From: Streptomyces sp. SID13726
GTDB lineage: Bacteria > Actinomycetota > Actinomycetes > Streptomycetales > Streptomycetaceae
Assembly: GCF_010548375.1 (NCBI RefSeq)
Contig: NZ_JAAGLY010000030.1
Location: 31,188 to 95,187, forward strand
Reading direction: 5' to 3'
DNA: 64,000 nt
The position numbers were made by a program, and so were the translations under genes. Below the pieces are notes generated by a model. That model searched no databases. It had not been told where the DNA came from and worked only from the letters and a program-made list of their open reading frames with translations. Positions 1-7,755 of the stretch are shown here, piece by piece. The first letter of the stretch is position 1, and each line of letters opens with the position of its first letter.

Positions 1-479
1 ACACCCCCGCCGGGCACGCCCGCAGGGTCGCCGCGCTCAGCCGCGAGGTCGGGCGCGACCTGGGCCTTTCCCGGCCCGAACTCACCGTCCTGGAGTACGC
101 CGCCCTCATGCACGACATCGGCCAGCTCAGCCTCGTCGACCCGGTGCCCGCGGGTGCCACCGCGGGTCTGCCCGTCGCCGAACAGCGCCGGATCGCCCTG
201 CTCGGTGGGGCCGTCGTACGGCAGACGGGGGTGGACGCGGCCGTCGCCGTGGTCGTGGAGCGGCAGGCGGACCCCTTCCGGGAGCAGCCGCTCGCCGCGC
301 GGATCGTGCGGGCGGTGAACGCGTACGAGGAGAAGGCGCGCGACGCCGGGCCCGGCGGGCCGCTGACCGCGCTCGAGGAGCTGCGCCTGGCCACCGCGGG
401 GGACTACGCTCCGGAGGTCGTGGAGGCGCTGGCCAGAGTGCTGTCAAGAGACTGTCTGACCTCGCCCATGGGTGGGTAA
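1..479 (+). CDS. HD-domain (degenerate HD-GYP-like) protein, 3' part only
   Basis: The reading frame is open from position 3 and the true start lies outside the window. The visible part begins with a His-Ala-Arg-Arg-Val stretch, then LEYAALMHDIGQL, the His-Asp metal-binding signature of HD phosphohydrolases. The C-terminal half (LAARIVRAVNAYEE, then APEVVEALARVL) resembles the end of HD-GYP domains. However, the HHExxDGxGYP loop is replaced by a VVVERQADPF-like stretch, so cyclic-di-GMP phosphodiesterase activity is doubtful. It ends 104 bases before the TPR gene, in the same direction. The substrate is unknown. Confidence 0.6.
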   Translation, partial: TPAGHARRVAALSREVGRDLGLSRPELTVLEYAALMHDIGQLSLVDPVPAGATAGLPVAEQRRIALLGGAVVRQTGVDAAVAVVVERQADPFREQPLAARIVRAVNAYEEKARDAGPGGPLTALEELRLATAGDYAPEVVEALARVLSRDCLTSPMGG

Positions 480-487
480 CCCATGGG
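465..487. repeat. 9-bp inverted repeat over a stop codon
   Basis: CCCATGGGT and ACCCATGGG are perfect inverted arms around a 5-base loop. The loop and right arm contain the TAA stop of the HD-domain gene. There is no U-tract, so it is either a weak terminator or an mRNA-end stabiliser; its function is not established. Confidence 0.4.
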
Positions 488-583
488 TAATGAGCGCCCT
501 TCCGACCACACGTGGTTGGATGCGAGAGAGAGGGTGTCCGGGGGCACAGCCAGCCCACTCGACGGAACTGGCAGGCGGGAATC

Positions 584-1564
584 GTGAGGATCTTCGGCAA
601 GGGACGGCACCGGCCCTCCGCCTCCTGGCGGCAGGCCACGGACCGCGCGTTCACCCTGATCGGCGACGGTCGCTACGAGGACGCGGGCGCGTTGCTGACA
701 CGTGCCGCGGACCTGGAGCCGTGGCTGTCCGAGTCCTGGTTCAACCTCGCCCTCCTGCACAAGTTCCGGCACGACTGGGAGCAGGCGCGGGCCGCGGGCC
801 TGCGTGCCGTCGCGCTGCTCGACCGGGAGACCGGGGCGCCCGACTGGTGGAACGTCGGCATCGCCGCGACCGCGCTCCAGGACTGGCCGCTCGCCCGGCG
901 GGCCTGGCAGGCGTACGGGCTGCGGGTGCCGGGCGGCGCCACCGCCTCGGGCGAGCCGCTGGGGATGGACCTGGGCAGCGCGGCCGTACGGCTGTCTCCC
1001 GAGGGCGAGGCCGAGGTGGTCTGGGGGCGGCGGCTGGACCCCGCCCGCATCGAGGTGCTGTCGATCCCGCTGCCGTCCTCGGGGCGGCGCTGGGGCGAGG
1101 TCGTACTGCACGACGGGGTGCCGCACGGCGAGCGGACCACGGCGTCCGGGCACGCGTACCCCGTCTTCGACGAGATCGAGCTGTGGGCGCCCTCGCCGGT
1201 GCCGACGTGGGTGGTGCTGCTGGAAGCCGCCACCGAGGCGGACCGGGACGCGCTGGAGCAGTTGGCGGCGGACGCCGGGTTCGCGGCGGAGGACTGGTCG
1301 TCGTCGGTACGGCTGCTGTGCCGGATGTGTTCCGAGTCGCGGATGCCGTCCGACGAGGGCGACGGGGAGCATCTCGATCCGCACGACCACAGTGAGCCGG
1401 GACACCCGGGCCCGCTGGGGCACCGGACCGACGGTCAGCTGTGGGTGCCGGAGCGGGAGTGCGGGGTGGCTGCGCCTGCCTCGCTGGTCCGGGGACTGCT
1501 GGACGGGTGGGTGGCGGACAGCCCGGACTCCAGGGACTGGCGGGATCTCGAAGAGGTCTGCTGA
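584..1564 (+). CDS. tetratricopeptide-repeat protein
   Basis: This is a soluble protein of about 326 residues. The GTG at 584 follows a purine-rich stretch (ggcaggcggga) and gives an N-terminus VRIFGKGRHRPS; a longer reading from 512 has no better ribosome site. Residues 20-90 look like TPR helices (ALLTRAADLEPWLSESWFNLALLHKF), a scaffold for protein contacts. The rest is an uncharacterised region with conserved-looking Trp residues and several Cys and His near the C-terminus (RLLCRMCSE). It sits directly upstream of peptide deformylase in the same direction. No enzymatic function can be assigned. Confidence 0.7.
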   Translation: MRIFGKGRHRPSASWRQATDRAFTLIGDGRYEDAGALLTRAADLEPWLSESWFNLALLHKFRHDWEQARAAGLRAVALLDRETGAPDWWNVGIAATALQDWPLARRAWQAYGLRVPGGATASGEPLGMDLGSAAVRLSPEGEAEVVWGRRLDPARIEVLSIPLPSSGRRWGEVVLHDGVPHGERTTASGHAYPVFDEIELWAPSPVPTWVVLLEAATEADRDALEQLAADAGFAAEDWSSSVRLLCRMCSESRMPSDEGDGEHLDPHDHSEPGHPGPLGHRTDGQLWVPERECGVAAPASLVRGLLDGWVADSPDSRDWRDLEEVC

Positions 1565-1639
1565 ACATTCGCCGTAGGCTGTAGCAGCGTCACACCCCCC
1601 TTTGGTTCTTTTGTTTGTGCAGGAAGGCATCCGTAGGTC

Positions 1640-2290
1640 ATGGCCCAGCAGGACACCGATCAGCAGCACGCGGGCGTGCTCCCCGTCGACGACGAGGGGT
1701 TCGTCGTCGACATCGAGGAGACCGAGGAGCGGGAGAACGCCTGGCGTGAGCGCGGCACCTCGCGGCCCATCACCGTCGTCGGGAACCCCGTACTGCACAA
1801 GGAGTGCAAGGACGTCACCGAGTTCGGTGCGGAGCTGGACCAGCTGGTCGCGGACATGTTCGCCTCGCAGCGCACCGCCGAGGGCGTGGGTCTCGCCGCC
1901 AACCAGATCGGTGTCGACCTGAAGGTCTTCGTCTACGACTGCCAGGACGACGAGGGCCGTCGGCACGTGGGTGTCGTCTGCAACCCGAAGCTCGTGGACC
2001 TGCCCGCCGACCGGCGCCAGCTGGACGAGAGCAACGAGGGCTGTCTGTCGGTGCCCACCGCGTACGCCCCGCTCGCCCGCCCGGACTACGCCGAGGTGAC
2101 CGGCCAGGACGAGAAGGGCAACCCGGTCAAGGTCCGCGGCACCGGCTACTTCGCCCGGTGTTTGCAGCACGAGACCGACCATCTCTACGGCTACCTGTAC
2201 ATCGACCGGCTCTCCAAGCGCGAACGCAAGGACGCGCTGCGGCAGATGGCCGAGAACGAGCCTCGCTACCCCGTGGTCGCCAACGACTGA
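1640..2290 (+). CDS. def: peptide deformylase
   Basis: It removes the formyl group from the initiator methionine of nascent proteins in the cytoplasm. All three deformylase motifs are present: GVGLAANQIG (residues 83-91), EGCLS with metal-ligand Cys135, and HETDH with His177, Glu178 and His181. The 216-residue length includes an acidic N-terminal extension of about 40 residues ahead of the core, as seen in some actinobacterial copies. It has its own 75-base upstream gap and is followed by a strong hairpin terminator, so it may be monocistronic or the last gene of the upstream unit. Streptomyces usually carry several def paralogues, so essentiality cannot be inferred. Confidence 0.95.
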   Translation: MAQQDTDQQHAGVLPVDDEGFVVDIEETEERENAWRERGTSRPITVVGNPVLHKECKDVTEFGAELDQLVADMFASQRTAEGVGLAANQIGVDLKVFVYDCQDDEGRRHVGVVCNPKLVDLPADRRQLDESNEGCLSVPTAYAPLARPDYAEVTGQDEKGNPVKVRGTGYFARCLQHETDHLYGYLYIDRLSKRERKDALRQMAENEPRYPVVAND

Positions 2291-2312
2291 CGTCGCACCG
2301 CCCACCTCCGCA

Positions 2313-2350
2313 CGGCGCCTGTCCGGGAATCACTCCCCGAACAGGCGCCG
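2313..2350 (+). terminator. hairpin terminator after def
   Basis: A 15-bp stem with one mismatch (CGGCGCCTGTCCGGG / CCCGAACAGGCGCCG) and an 8-base loop lies 22 bases after the def stop. There is no long U-tract, which is normal for Streptomyces. Confidence 0.8.
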
Positions 2351-2570
2351 TTCGCATGTGCGTCGCACGTTCGATCGGATGTGCTCATGTAGTGATCCGA
2401 TTCCGGTCACGCAAGGGGAGAATCTAGGCACCATGGGGTAGTGAATGGAGCAAATCCGTTCCCAGAACGGTCAGTTGTGGTGCTGAATGGGAAGTGCGGG
2501 GATACGCAACGGCGCACGCCCGGTTCAGCGGGAGGGCGTGCGTCAACTGGCGGCTGGAAGGGGTTTGTTC
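2351..2570. other. non-coding gap upstream of the terpene synthase
   Basis: No convincing gene lies here. It holds a 7-bp inverted repeat, ATCGGAT (2374-2380) and ATCCGAT (2395-2401), which could be an operator. A purine-rich ribosome site (ggaagggg, about 2555) precedes the GTG at 2571. I could not identify -35 and -10 boxes with confidence. Confidence 0.4.
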
Positions 2571-3665
2571 GTGCCTGCTTTTTCACACAGCATCACGTCG
2601 TCGTCGCCGTTGCCGTCGGCGATCGCGGTTCCACCGTCGCTCTCTCTCCCGGTGATCGAGGCAGCGTTTCCCAGGCAACTGCACCCGTATTGGCCCAGGC
2701 TCCAGGAGAAGACCCGGACCTGGCTCCTGGAAAAGCGGCTCATGCCGGCGGACAAGGTGGCGGAATATGCCGACGGACTGTGCTATACGGACTTGATGGC
2801 GGGGTACTACCTCGGCGCACCCGACGAGGTCCTCCAGGCGATAGCGGACTACAGCGCGTGGTTCTTCGTCTGGGACGACCGGCACGACCGCGACATCGTC
2901 CACCGCCGTCCCGCCGCCTGGCGGCGGCTCAGGTTCCGCTTGCACGCGGCGCTCGACTCCCCCCGGGAGCATCTGCACCACGAGGACGCGCTGGTCGCCG
3001 CGTTCGCGGACAGCGTGCTGCGGCTGTACTCGTTCCTGCCGCGGACCTGGAACCTCCGGTTCGCCCGGCACTTCCACCAGGTGATCGAGGCGTACGACCA
3101 GGAATTCCGCAATCGCACCGCGGGAGTCATTCCCACGGTCGAGGAATATCTGGCACTGCGCCGGCTCACCTTCGCGCACTGGATCTGGACGGATCTGCTG
3201 GAACTGACCGCCGGCTGTGAACTCCCGGACCGGATAAGGAAGGAACCCGCATATCGCAGGGCGGCTCTGCTGAGTCAGGAATTCGCCGCCTGGTACAACG
3301 ACCTGTGCTCGCTGCCCAAGGAAATCGCGGGCGACGAGGTCCACAATCTCGGACTCAGCCTCATCAAACACAAGGGGCTGACCCTGGAGGAGTCGATCCG
3401 GGAATTACGGCGCGTGGTCGTGAAGTGTGTGGACGCCTTTCTGATCGCCGAGGCGGAAGCCCTCCGATTCGCCGAGGGGCTCGACGACGGCACCGCGCGC
3501 GGAAAGGAACTGAAGTCCGCCGTCAGGTCCTGCGTCGGCAATATGCGCAACTGGTTCAGCACCGTCTACTGGTTTCACCACGAGTCCGGCCGCTACATGG
3601 TCGACAGCTGGGACGACCGGTCCACGCCCCCGTACGTCAACAACGAAGCGGCAGGTGAGAAATGA
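2571..3665 (+). CDS. cyc1: epi-isozizaene synthase (sesquiterpene cyclase)
   Basis: It cyclises farnesyl diphosphate to epi-isozizaene, the precursor of the antibiotic albaflavenone. It has both Mg2+ motifs of class I terpene synthases: DDRHD at residues 102-106 and NDLCSLPKE (N243, S247, E251). Long stretches match the S. coelicolor enzyme as I remember it, for example VIEAAFPRQLHPYWP and YWFHHESGRYMVDSWDD. The GTG at 2571 gives 364 residues, close to the family's 361; a reading from 2487 lacks support. The stop overlaps the P450 start (ATGA), so the pair is translationally coupled. One leucine (residue 279, codon 3405-3407) is TTA, the codon read by bldA tRNA, which suggests developmental control. 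Confidence 0.95.
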   Translation: MPAFSHSITSSSPLPSAIAVPPSLSLPVIEAAFPRQLHPYWPRLQEKTRTWLLEKRLMPADKVAEYADGLCYTDLMAGYYLGAPDEVLQAIADYSAWFFVWDDRHDRDIVHRRPAAWRRLRFRLHAALDSPREHLHHEDALVAAFADSVLRLYSFLPRTWNLRFARHFHQVIEAYDQEFRNRTAGVIPTVEEYLALRRLTFAHWIWTDLLELTAGCELPDRIRKEPAYRRAALLSQEFAAWYNDLCSLPKEIAGDEVHNLGLSLIKHKGLTLEESIRELRRVVVKCVDAFLIAEAEALRFAEGLDDGTARGKELKSAVRSCVGNMRNWFSTVYWFHHESGRYMVDSWDDRSTPPYVNNEAAGEK

Positions 3666-5035
3666 CCGTCGAATCCGTGAAACCCGAAGCCGCGGCGGCT
3701 CCCGAGTCGGGTGAGCCGCCGTTCGCGGGCGGACGGGTCCCCGTCCTCGGCCACGGCTGGCGGATGGTCCGCGATCCGCTGACCTTCATGTCCGGACTCA
3801 GGCGCCACGGCGACGTCGTACGCCTCAGGATCGGCCCCAAGACCGTGTACGCGCCGACCACCCCGGAACTCACCGGCGCGGTGGCGCTCAACCCGGACTT
3901 CATCATCGCCGGGCCGCTGTGGGAGTCCCTGGAGGGGCTGGTCGGCAAGGAGGGCGTGGCCACCGCGAACGGCCCTCAGCACCGGCGCCAGCGGCGGGTC
4001 ATCCAGCCCGCGTTCCGGCTCGACGCCATCCCGGCGTACGGGCCGATCATGGAGGAGGAGGCCCGCGCGCTCGCCGAGCGCTGGCAGCCGGGGGAGACCG
4101 TCGACTGCACCTCCGAGGCGTTCCGGGTCGCCGTGCGGGTGGCCGCCCGCTGTCTGCTGCGCGGGGACTTCATGGACGAGCGCGCCGAGCGGCTGTGCGT
4201 CGCGCTCGCCACCGTCTTCCGGGGCATGTACCGGCGGATGGTGATACCCGCGGGGCCGCTGTACCGGCTGCCCCTGCCGCCCAACCGTAAATTCAATCGG
4301 GCCCTGGCCGATTTGCATCTCCTCGTCGACGAGATCGTCGCCGAGCGCAGGGCATCCGGTCAAAAACCGGACGATTTGCTGACGGCATTGCTGGCCGCCC
4401 GGGACGAGAATGGCGAACCCATCGGGGAGCAGGAGATCCACGACCAGGTGGTCGCGATACTCACCCCGGGCAGCGAAACGGTCGCGGCCACCGTCATGTG
4501 GTTGCTTCAGGCTCTCGCCGAACACCCGGAACACGCGGACAAGGTGTGCGCGGAAGTCGAATCGGTCACCGGGGGTGGTCCCGTGGCATTCGAGGACGTC
4601 CGGTCGCTCACGCATACGAACCGCGTGGTGATCGAGGTCATGCGTTTGCGGCCGGCCGTGTGGATATTGACGCGGCGGGCGATCCGCGACACGGAACTCG
4701 GTGGCTATCGCATTCCGGCCGGGGCCGACATCGTCTACAGCCCGTATGCGATCCAGCGCGATCCGAAGTCGTACGACGACAGCCTGGAGTTCGATCCCGG
4801 GCGCTGGAGTCCGGAGCGGGCCGGGTCGGTGCCGAAACACGCCATGAGTCCGTTCAGCACCGGCAACCGCAAGTGCCCGAGCGACCACTTCTCTATGGCC
4901 CAGCTGACGCTGATCACGGCGGAGCTGGCCCGGAAGTACCGCTTCGAGCAGGTGCCCGGGTCCAGGGACGAACCCAGGGTGGGGATCACGCTGAAGCCCC
5001 ACCGGCTGCTGCTGAGGCCGGTGCCGAGGCGGTAG
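3662..5035 (+). CDS. cytochrome P450 CYP170A-type (albaflavenone synthase)
   Basis: This P450 performs two allylic oxidations converting epi-isozizaene through albaflavenols to albaflavenone. Of 457 residues, it shows the I-helix stretch LTPGSETVAATVMW, the K-helix ExxR (E325, R328) and the haem loop FSTGNRKCPSD with axial Cys405. It has no obvious N-terminal membrane anchor, as usual for bacterial P450s; redox partners are not encoded nearby. It overlaps the terpene synthase by 4 bases. CYP170A1 of S. coelicolor is reported to have a second, farnesene-synthase site with a DDxxD motif near residue 253; the equivalent here reads DENGE (248-252), so that activity may be altered. It converges on the next gene with one base between the stops. 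Confidence 0.93.
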   Translation: MTVESVKPEAAAAPESGEPPFAGGRVPVLGHGWRMVRDPLTFMSGLRRHGDVVRLRIGPKTVYAPTTPELTGAVALNPDFIIAGPLWESLEGLVGKEGVATANGPQHRRQRRVIQPAFRLDAIPAYGPIMEEEARALAERWQPGETVDCTSEAFRVAVRVAARCLLRGDFMDERAERLCVALATVFRGMYRRMVIPAGPLYRLPLPPNRKFNRALADLHLLVDEIVAERRASGQKPDDLLTALLAARDENGEPIGEQEIHDQVVAILTPGSETVAATVMWLLQALAEHPEHADKVCAEVESVTGGGPVAFEDVRSLTHTNRVVIEVMRLRPAVWILTRRAIRDTELGGYRIPAGADIVYSPYAIQRDPKSYDDSLEFDPGRWSPERAGSVPKHAMSPFSTGNRKCPSDHFSMAQLTLITAELARKYRFEQVPGSRDEPRVGITLKPHRLLLRPVPRR

Positions 5036-5036
5036 C

Positions 5037-5999
5037 TCAGGCGGCCTCTGGGCCCTGGAAGGTGCGCCGGTAGGCGTGCGGGGTGGTGCCCACCGCGCGC
5101 AGGAACTGGTGGCGCAGCGCGGCCGCCGTGCCGAACCCGGTTCGGCCGGCGATCGCGTCCACCGTCTCGTCGGTCGCCTCCAGCAGCCGCTGCGCCAGCA
5201 GCACCCGCTGGCGCAGGATCCAGCGGTACGGAGTCGTGCCGGTCTCCTGCTGGAAGCGGCGGGCGAAGGTGCGCGGGGACATGTGGGCGCGCTCGGCGAG
5301 CTGCTCGACGGTGACCTCCTCGTCGAGATGCCGCTCCATCCACACGAGCACCTCGCCGAGGCTGTCGCCCGAGTGCCTCGGCAGCGGCCGCTCGATGTAC
5401 TGCGCCTGTCCGCCGTCCCGGTGCGGCGGTACGACCATCCGGCGGGCGATCTTGTTGGCCACCTCCGGGCCCTGCTCCTTGCGCACGATGTGCAGACAGG
5501 CGTCGATCCCGGCGGCGGTGCCCGCGGAGGTGATGACCGGGTCCTCGTCGACGTAGAGCACGTCCGGCTCGACCGTGAGCCGCGGGTACGCCAGCGACAG
5601 CTCGTCGGCGTGGTGCCAGTGCACGGCGCAGCGCCGTCCGTCGAGCAGCCCGGCGGCGGCCAGCACGAAGACGCCGGAGCACACGCTCAGCACCCGGGCC
5701 CCGCGCTCGACCCCGCGCCGCAGGGCGTCCAGCAGCTCGGGCGGGAAGTCCCGGGTCTCGTAGCAGGCGCCGGCCGGTACGGCGATCAGGTCGGCCGACT
5801 CCAGGCGCTCCAGACCGTGCTCGACCTGGATGGCGAAGCCCGCGCGGGAGGCCAGGCTCGGGCCCTCGGCCGAGGCGACCGCGAAGTCGTACACCGGCAG
5901 TCCGTCGTCACTGCGGTCGGTGCCGAAGACCTCGCAGACGACGCCGAGTTCGAAGGGGTTCACGCCGTCCAGGACGACGGCGGCCACGTTTGTCAGCAT
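5037..5999 (-). CDS. GlxA-type AraC regulator (DJ-1/PfpI domain + AraC HTH), NrdS-like
   Basis: This is a transcription factor of 320 residues. Residues 1-170 are a DJ-1/PfpI-like domain (VAAVVLDGVNPFELGVVCEVF, including ARVLSVCSGVFVLAAAGLL, the nucleophile-elbow region). Residues 215-315 hold two AraC helix-turn-helix motifs (LAERAHMSPRTFARRF and IAGRTGFGTAAALRHQF). The ATG at 5999 is chosen because upstream sequence is non-coding in character. In S. coelicolor an AraC-like gene, nrdS, is described with nrdAB; this gene lies downstream of nrdAB here but separated by a lipoprotein and a small ORF, so equivalence is inferred. It is divergent from the small gene at 6092, with repeated elements between. 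Confidence 0.8.
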   Translation of the reverse strand: MLTNVAAVVLDGVNPFELGVVCEVFGTDRSDDGLPVYDFAVASAEGPSLASRAGFAIQVEHGLERLESADLIAVPAGACYETRDFPPELLDALRRGVERGARVLSVCSGVFVLAAAGLLDGRRCAVHWHHADELSLAYPRLTVEPDVLYVDEDPVITSAGTAAGIDACLHIVRKEQGPEVANKIARRMVVPPHRDGGQAQYIERPLPRHSGDSLGEVLVWMERHLDEEVTVEQLAERAHMSPRTFARRFQQETGTTPYRWILRQRVLLAQRLLEATDETVDAIAGRTGFGTAAALRHQFLRAVGTTPHAYRRTFQGPEAA

Positions 6000-6006
6000 G
6001 CTGCCA

Positions 6007-6058
6007 GTGTGCCGCAGAGTTGGCAGTAAATCGAGGGTGTGCGGCAGTCCTGCCACTG
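6007..6058. promoter_or_regulatory. candidate operator with direct and inverted repeats
   Basis: GTGTGCCGCAG (6007-6017) and GTGTGCGGCAG (6037-6047) are direct repeats 30 bp apart, about three helical turns. TTGGCAG and CTGCCAC elements form further inverted parts. The repeats lie just upstream of the GlxA-type regulator start, so autoregulation is a reasonable inference. Confidence 0.45.
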
Positions 6059-6091
6059 TTTGTAAGGAGTACTCGGCGCGACAGTAGTGAC

Positions 6092-6262
6092 ATGACGACC
6101 GCACAGACAGAAGGACTGATCGGAATGCTGACCGTGCTCGGAATCCTCGTCCTGCTGGTGCTCCCCTCGGTGATCGGGCTCGTGCACGACAAGCGCGTCG
6201 ACCGCCAGATCCGGGAAGCGCAGAGGCGTTACTTCACCTCCACGGTGACCCACCACTCCTGA
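6092..6262 (+). CDS. small single-pass membrane protein
   Basis: A 56-residue ORF with one strongly hydrophobic segment (residues 12-31, MLTVLGILVLLVLPSVIGLV) and a basic C-terminal tail (HDKRVDRQIREAQRRYF). That is the positive-inside pattern of a type I or tail-anchored protein. An AAGGAG lies too far upstream (23 bases) for the ATG at 6092; the ATG at 6125 has a closer purine run and would remove the first 11 residues. It overlaps the 3' end of the opposite-strand lipoprotein gene by 34 bases. No function is known to me. Confidence 0.5.
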   Translation: MTTAQTEGLIGMLTVLGILVLLVLPSVIGLVHDKRVDRQIREAQRRYFTSTVTHHS

Positions 6263-6693
6263 ATCCCCTTGCACGACACCCGACCGGTCTCGGTGGCGCA
6301 CAGCGGGCGCGACGAACTCAGCCGCACCCGGCCCGCCGAGACCGCCGTGTACGCGGCGCTCGCGTCACCGGGGAGCAGGACGACACCGCTGTTGGCGGCC
6401 TCCAGCCCGGAGCCGTCCACGGCGACCGGCTTCCACGGACGGCCCTTGGTCCCGTCGAGGCTGATCCGGACCGTACCGCCCACCGCCAGGCACACGGTGT
6501 CCCCGCTGTCGGTGGCGCCGAGCTCCGCCGGGGACCGGCAACCGGTCGGGGCGGGCGCGGGGGAGGACGGCGTCACACTGGCGCCGCCTCCCCTTTCCTC
6601 TCCGGCCTTTCCGGCCCCGGATTCGCCGCCGCAGCCCGCGAGGAGCAGCGTCAGCGTCACGAGAGCGGGGATCGTCGTACGGATCGGGCGCAT
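6229..6693 (-). CDS. putative secreted lipoprotein
   Basis: A 154-residue protein with a typical lipoprotein signal: MRPIRTTIP, a hydrophobic core and the lipobox LLAGC (Cys at residue 21), so it should be anchored outside the membrane. A Ser/Pro/Gly linker follows. The globular part (residues 50-154) has four Cys that could form disulphides, and a GRPWKPVAV / AGRVRLSS pattern loosely like chagasin-type protease-inhibitor folds; this likeness is weak. It lies 51 bases downstream of nrdB on the same strand and may be part of its transcript. The role is unknown. Confidence 0.7.
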   Translation of the reverse strand: MRPIRTTIPALVTLTLLLAGCGGESGAGKAGEERGGGASVTPSSPAPAPTGCRSPAELGATDSGDTVCLAVGGTVRISLDGTKGRPWKPVAVDGSGLEAANSGVVLLPGDASAAYTAVSAGRVRLSSSRPLCATETGRVSCKGIQEWWVTVEVK

Positions 6694-6744
6694 GGGTGGC
6701 CTCCTTCCCCCTTGGACGTACCACCCACGTGCCCGGATCCCCGT

Positions 6745-7755
6745 CTAGAAGTCCTCGTCCAGGTCGACCGTGCCCTCCACGGCCACCTGGTACGCGGACG
6801 GACGCCGCTCGAAGAAGTTGGTCAGTTCCTGGACGCCCTGGAGCTCCATGAAGGAGAAGGGGTTCTCCGAGCCGTACACCGGGGCGAAGCCGAGGCGGGT
6901 GAGGCGCTGGTCGGCCACGCACTCCAGGTACTGGCGCATCGACTCGGTGTTCATGCCCGGCAGCCCGTCCCCGCACAGGTCGCGCCCGAACTGGAGCTCG
7001 GCCTCGACGGCCTCCCTCAGCATGTCGGTGACCTGCTGCTCCAGCTGGTCGTCGAAGAGCTCCGGCTCCTCCTTGCGGACGGTGTCGACCACGTCGAAGG
7101 CGAAGGACATGTGCATGGTCTCGTCGCGGAACACCCAGTTGGTGCCGGTGGCCAGACCGTGCAGCAGACCCCGGCTGCGGAACCAGTAGACGTACGCGAA
7201 GGCGCCGTAGAAGAAGAGGCCCTCGATGCACGCGGCGAAGCAGATGAGGTTCAGCAGGAAGCGGCGGCGGTCGGCCTTGGTCTCCAGGCGGTCCAGCTTC
7301 TCGACCGAGTCCATCCACTTGAAGCAGAACTGCGCCTTCTCGCGGATGGAGGGGATGTTCTCGACGGCGTCGAAGGCGGCGGCCCGGTCCTCCGGGTCGG
7401 GGAGGTAGGTGTCGAGCAGCGTCAGATAGAACTGCACGTGCACCGCCTCCTCGAAGAGCTGCCTGCTCAGGTACAGGCGCGCTTCGGGGGAGTTGATGTG
7501 CTTGTAGAGGGTCAGCACCAGGTTGTTCGCCACGATCGAGTCGCCCGTCGCGAAGAACGCGACCAGCCGGCCGATCATGTGCTGCTCACCCTCGGACAGC
7601 TTCGCGAGGTCGGCGACGTCCGAGTGGAGGTCGACCTCCTCGACGGTCCAGGTGTTCTTGATGGCGTCCCGGTAGCGCTCGTAGAAGTCCGGGTAGCGCA
7701 TGGGGCGCAGAGTCAGCTCGAAGCCGGGGTCGAGCAGGTTCTGGGTGGTGGACAT
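6745..7755 (-). CDS. nrdB: class Ia ribonucleotide reductase, small subunit
   Basis: This is the R2 subunit, which carries the di-iron centre and tyrosyl radical that start ribonucleotide reduction by NrdA. Within 336 residues the ligands are recognisable by alignment to E. coli R2: Asp72 region (ATGDSIVANN), EEAVH with Glu103 and His106, the radical Tyr110 four residues later, and DETMHMSFAF. The C-terminus (DLDEDF) is the acidic tail that docks on the large subunit. The start at 7755 shares a base with the nrdA stop (TAATG), so the two are translationally coupled, matching their 1:1 stoichiometry. It is controlled with nrdA by the upstream riboswitch and NrdR boxes. Confidence 0.93.
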   Translation of the reverse strand: MSTTQNLLDPGFELTLRPMRYPDFYERYRDAIKNTWTVEEVDLHSDVADLAKLSEGEQHMIGRLVAFFATGDSIVANNLVLTLYKHINSPEARLYLSRQLFEEAVHVQFYLTLLDTYLPDPEDRAAAFDAVENIPSIREKAQFCFKWMDSVEKLDRLETKADRRRFLLNLICFAACIEGLFFYGAFAYVYWFRSRGLLHGLATGTNWVFRDETMHMSFAFDVVDTVRKEEPELFDDQLEQQVTDMLREAVEAELQFGRDLCGDGLPGMNTESMRQYLECVADQRLTRLGFAPVYGSENPFSFMELQGVQELTNFFERRPSAYQVAVEGTVDLDEDF

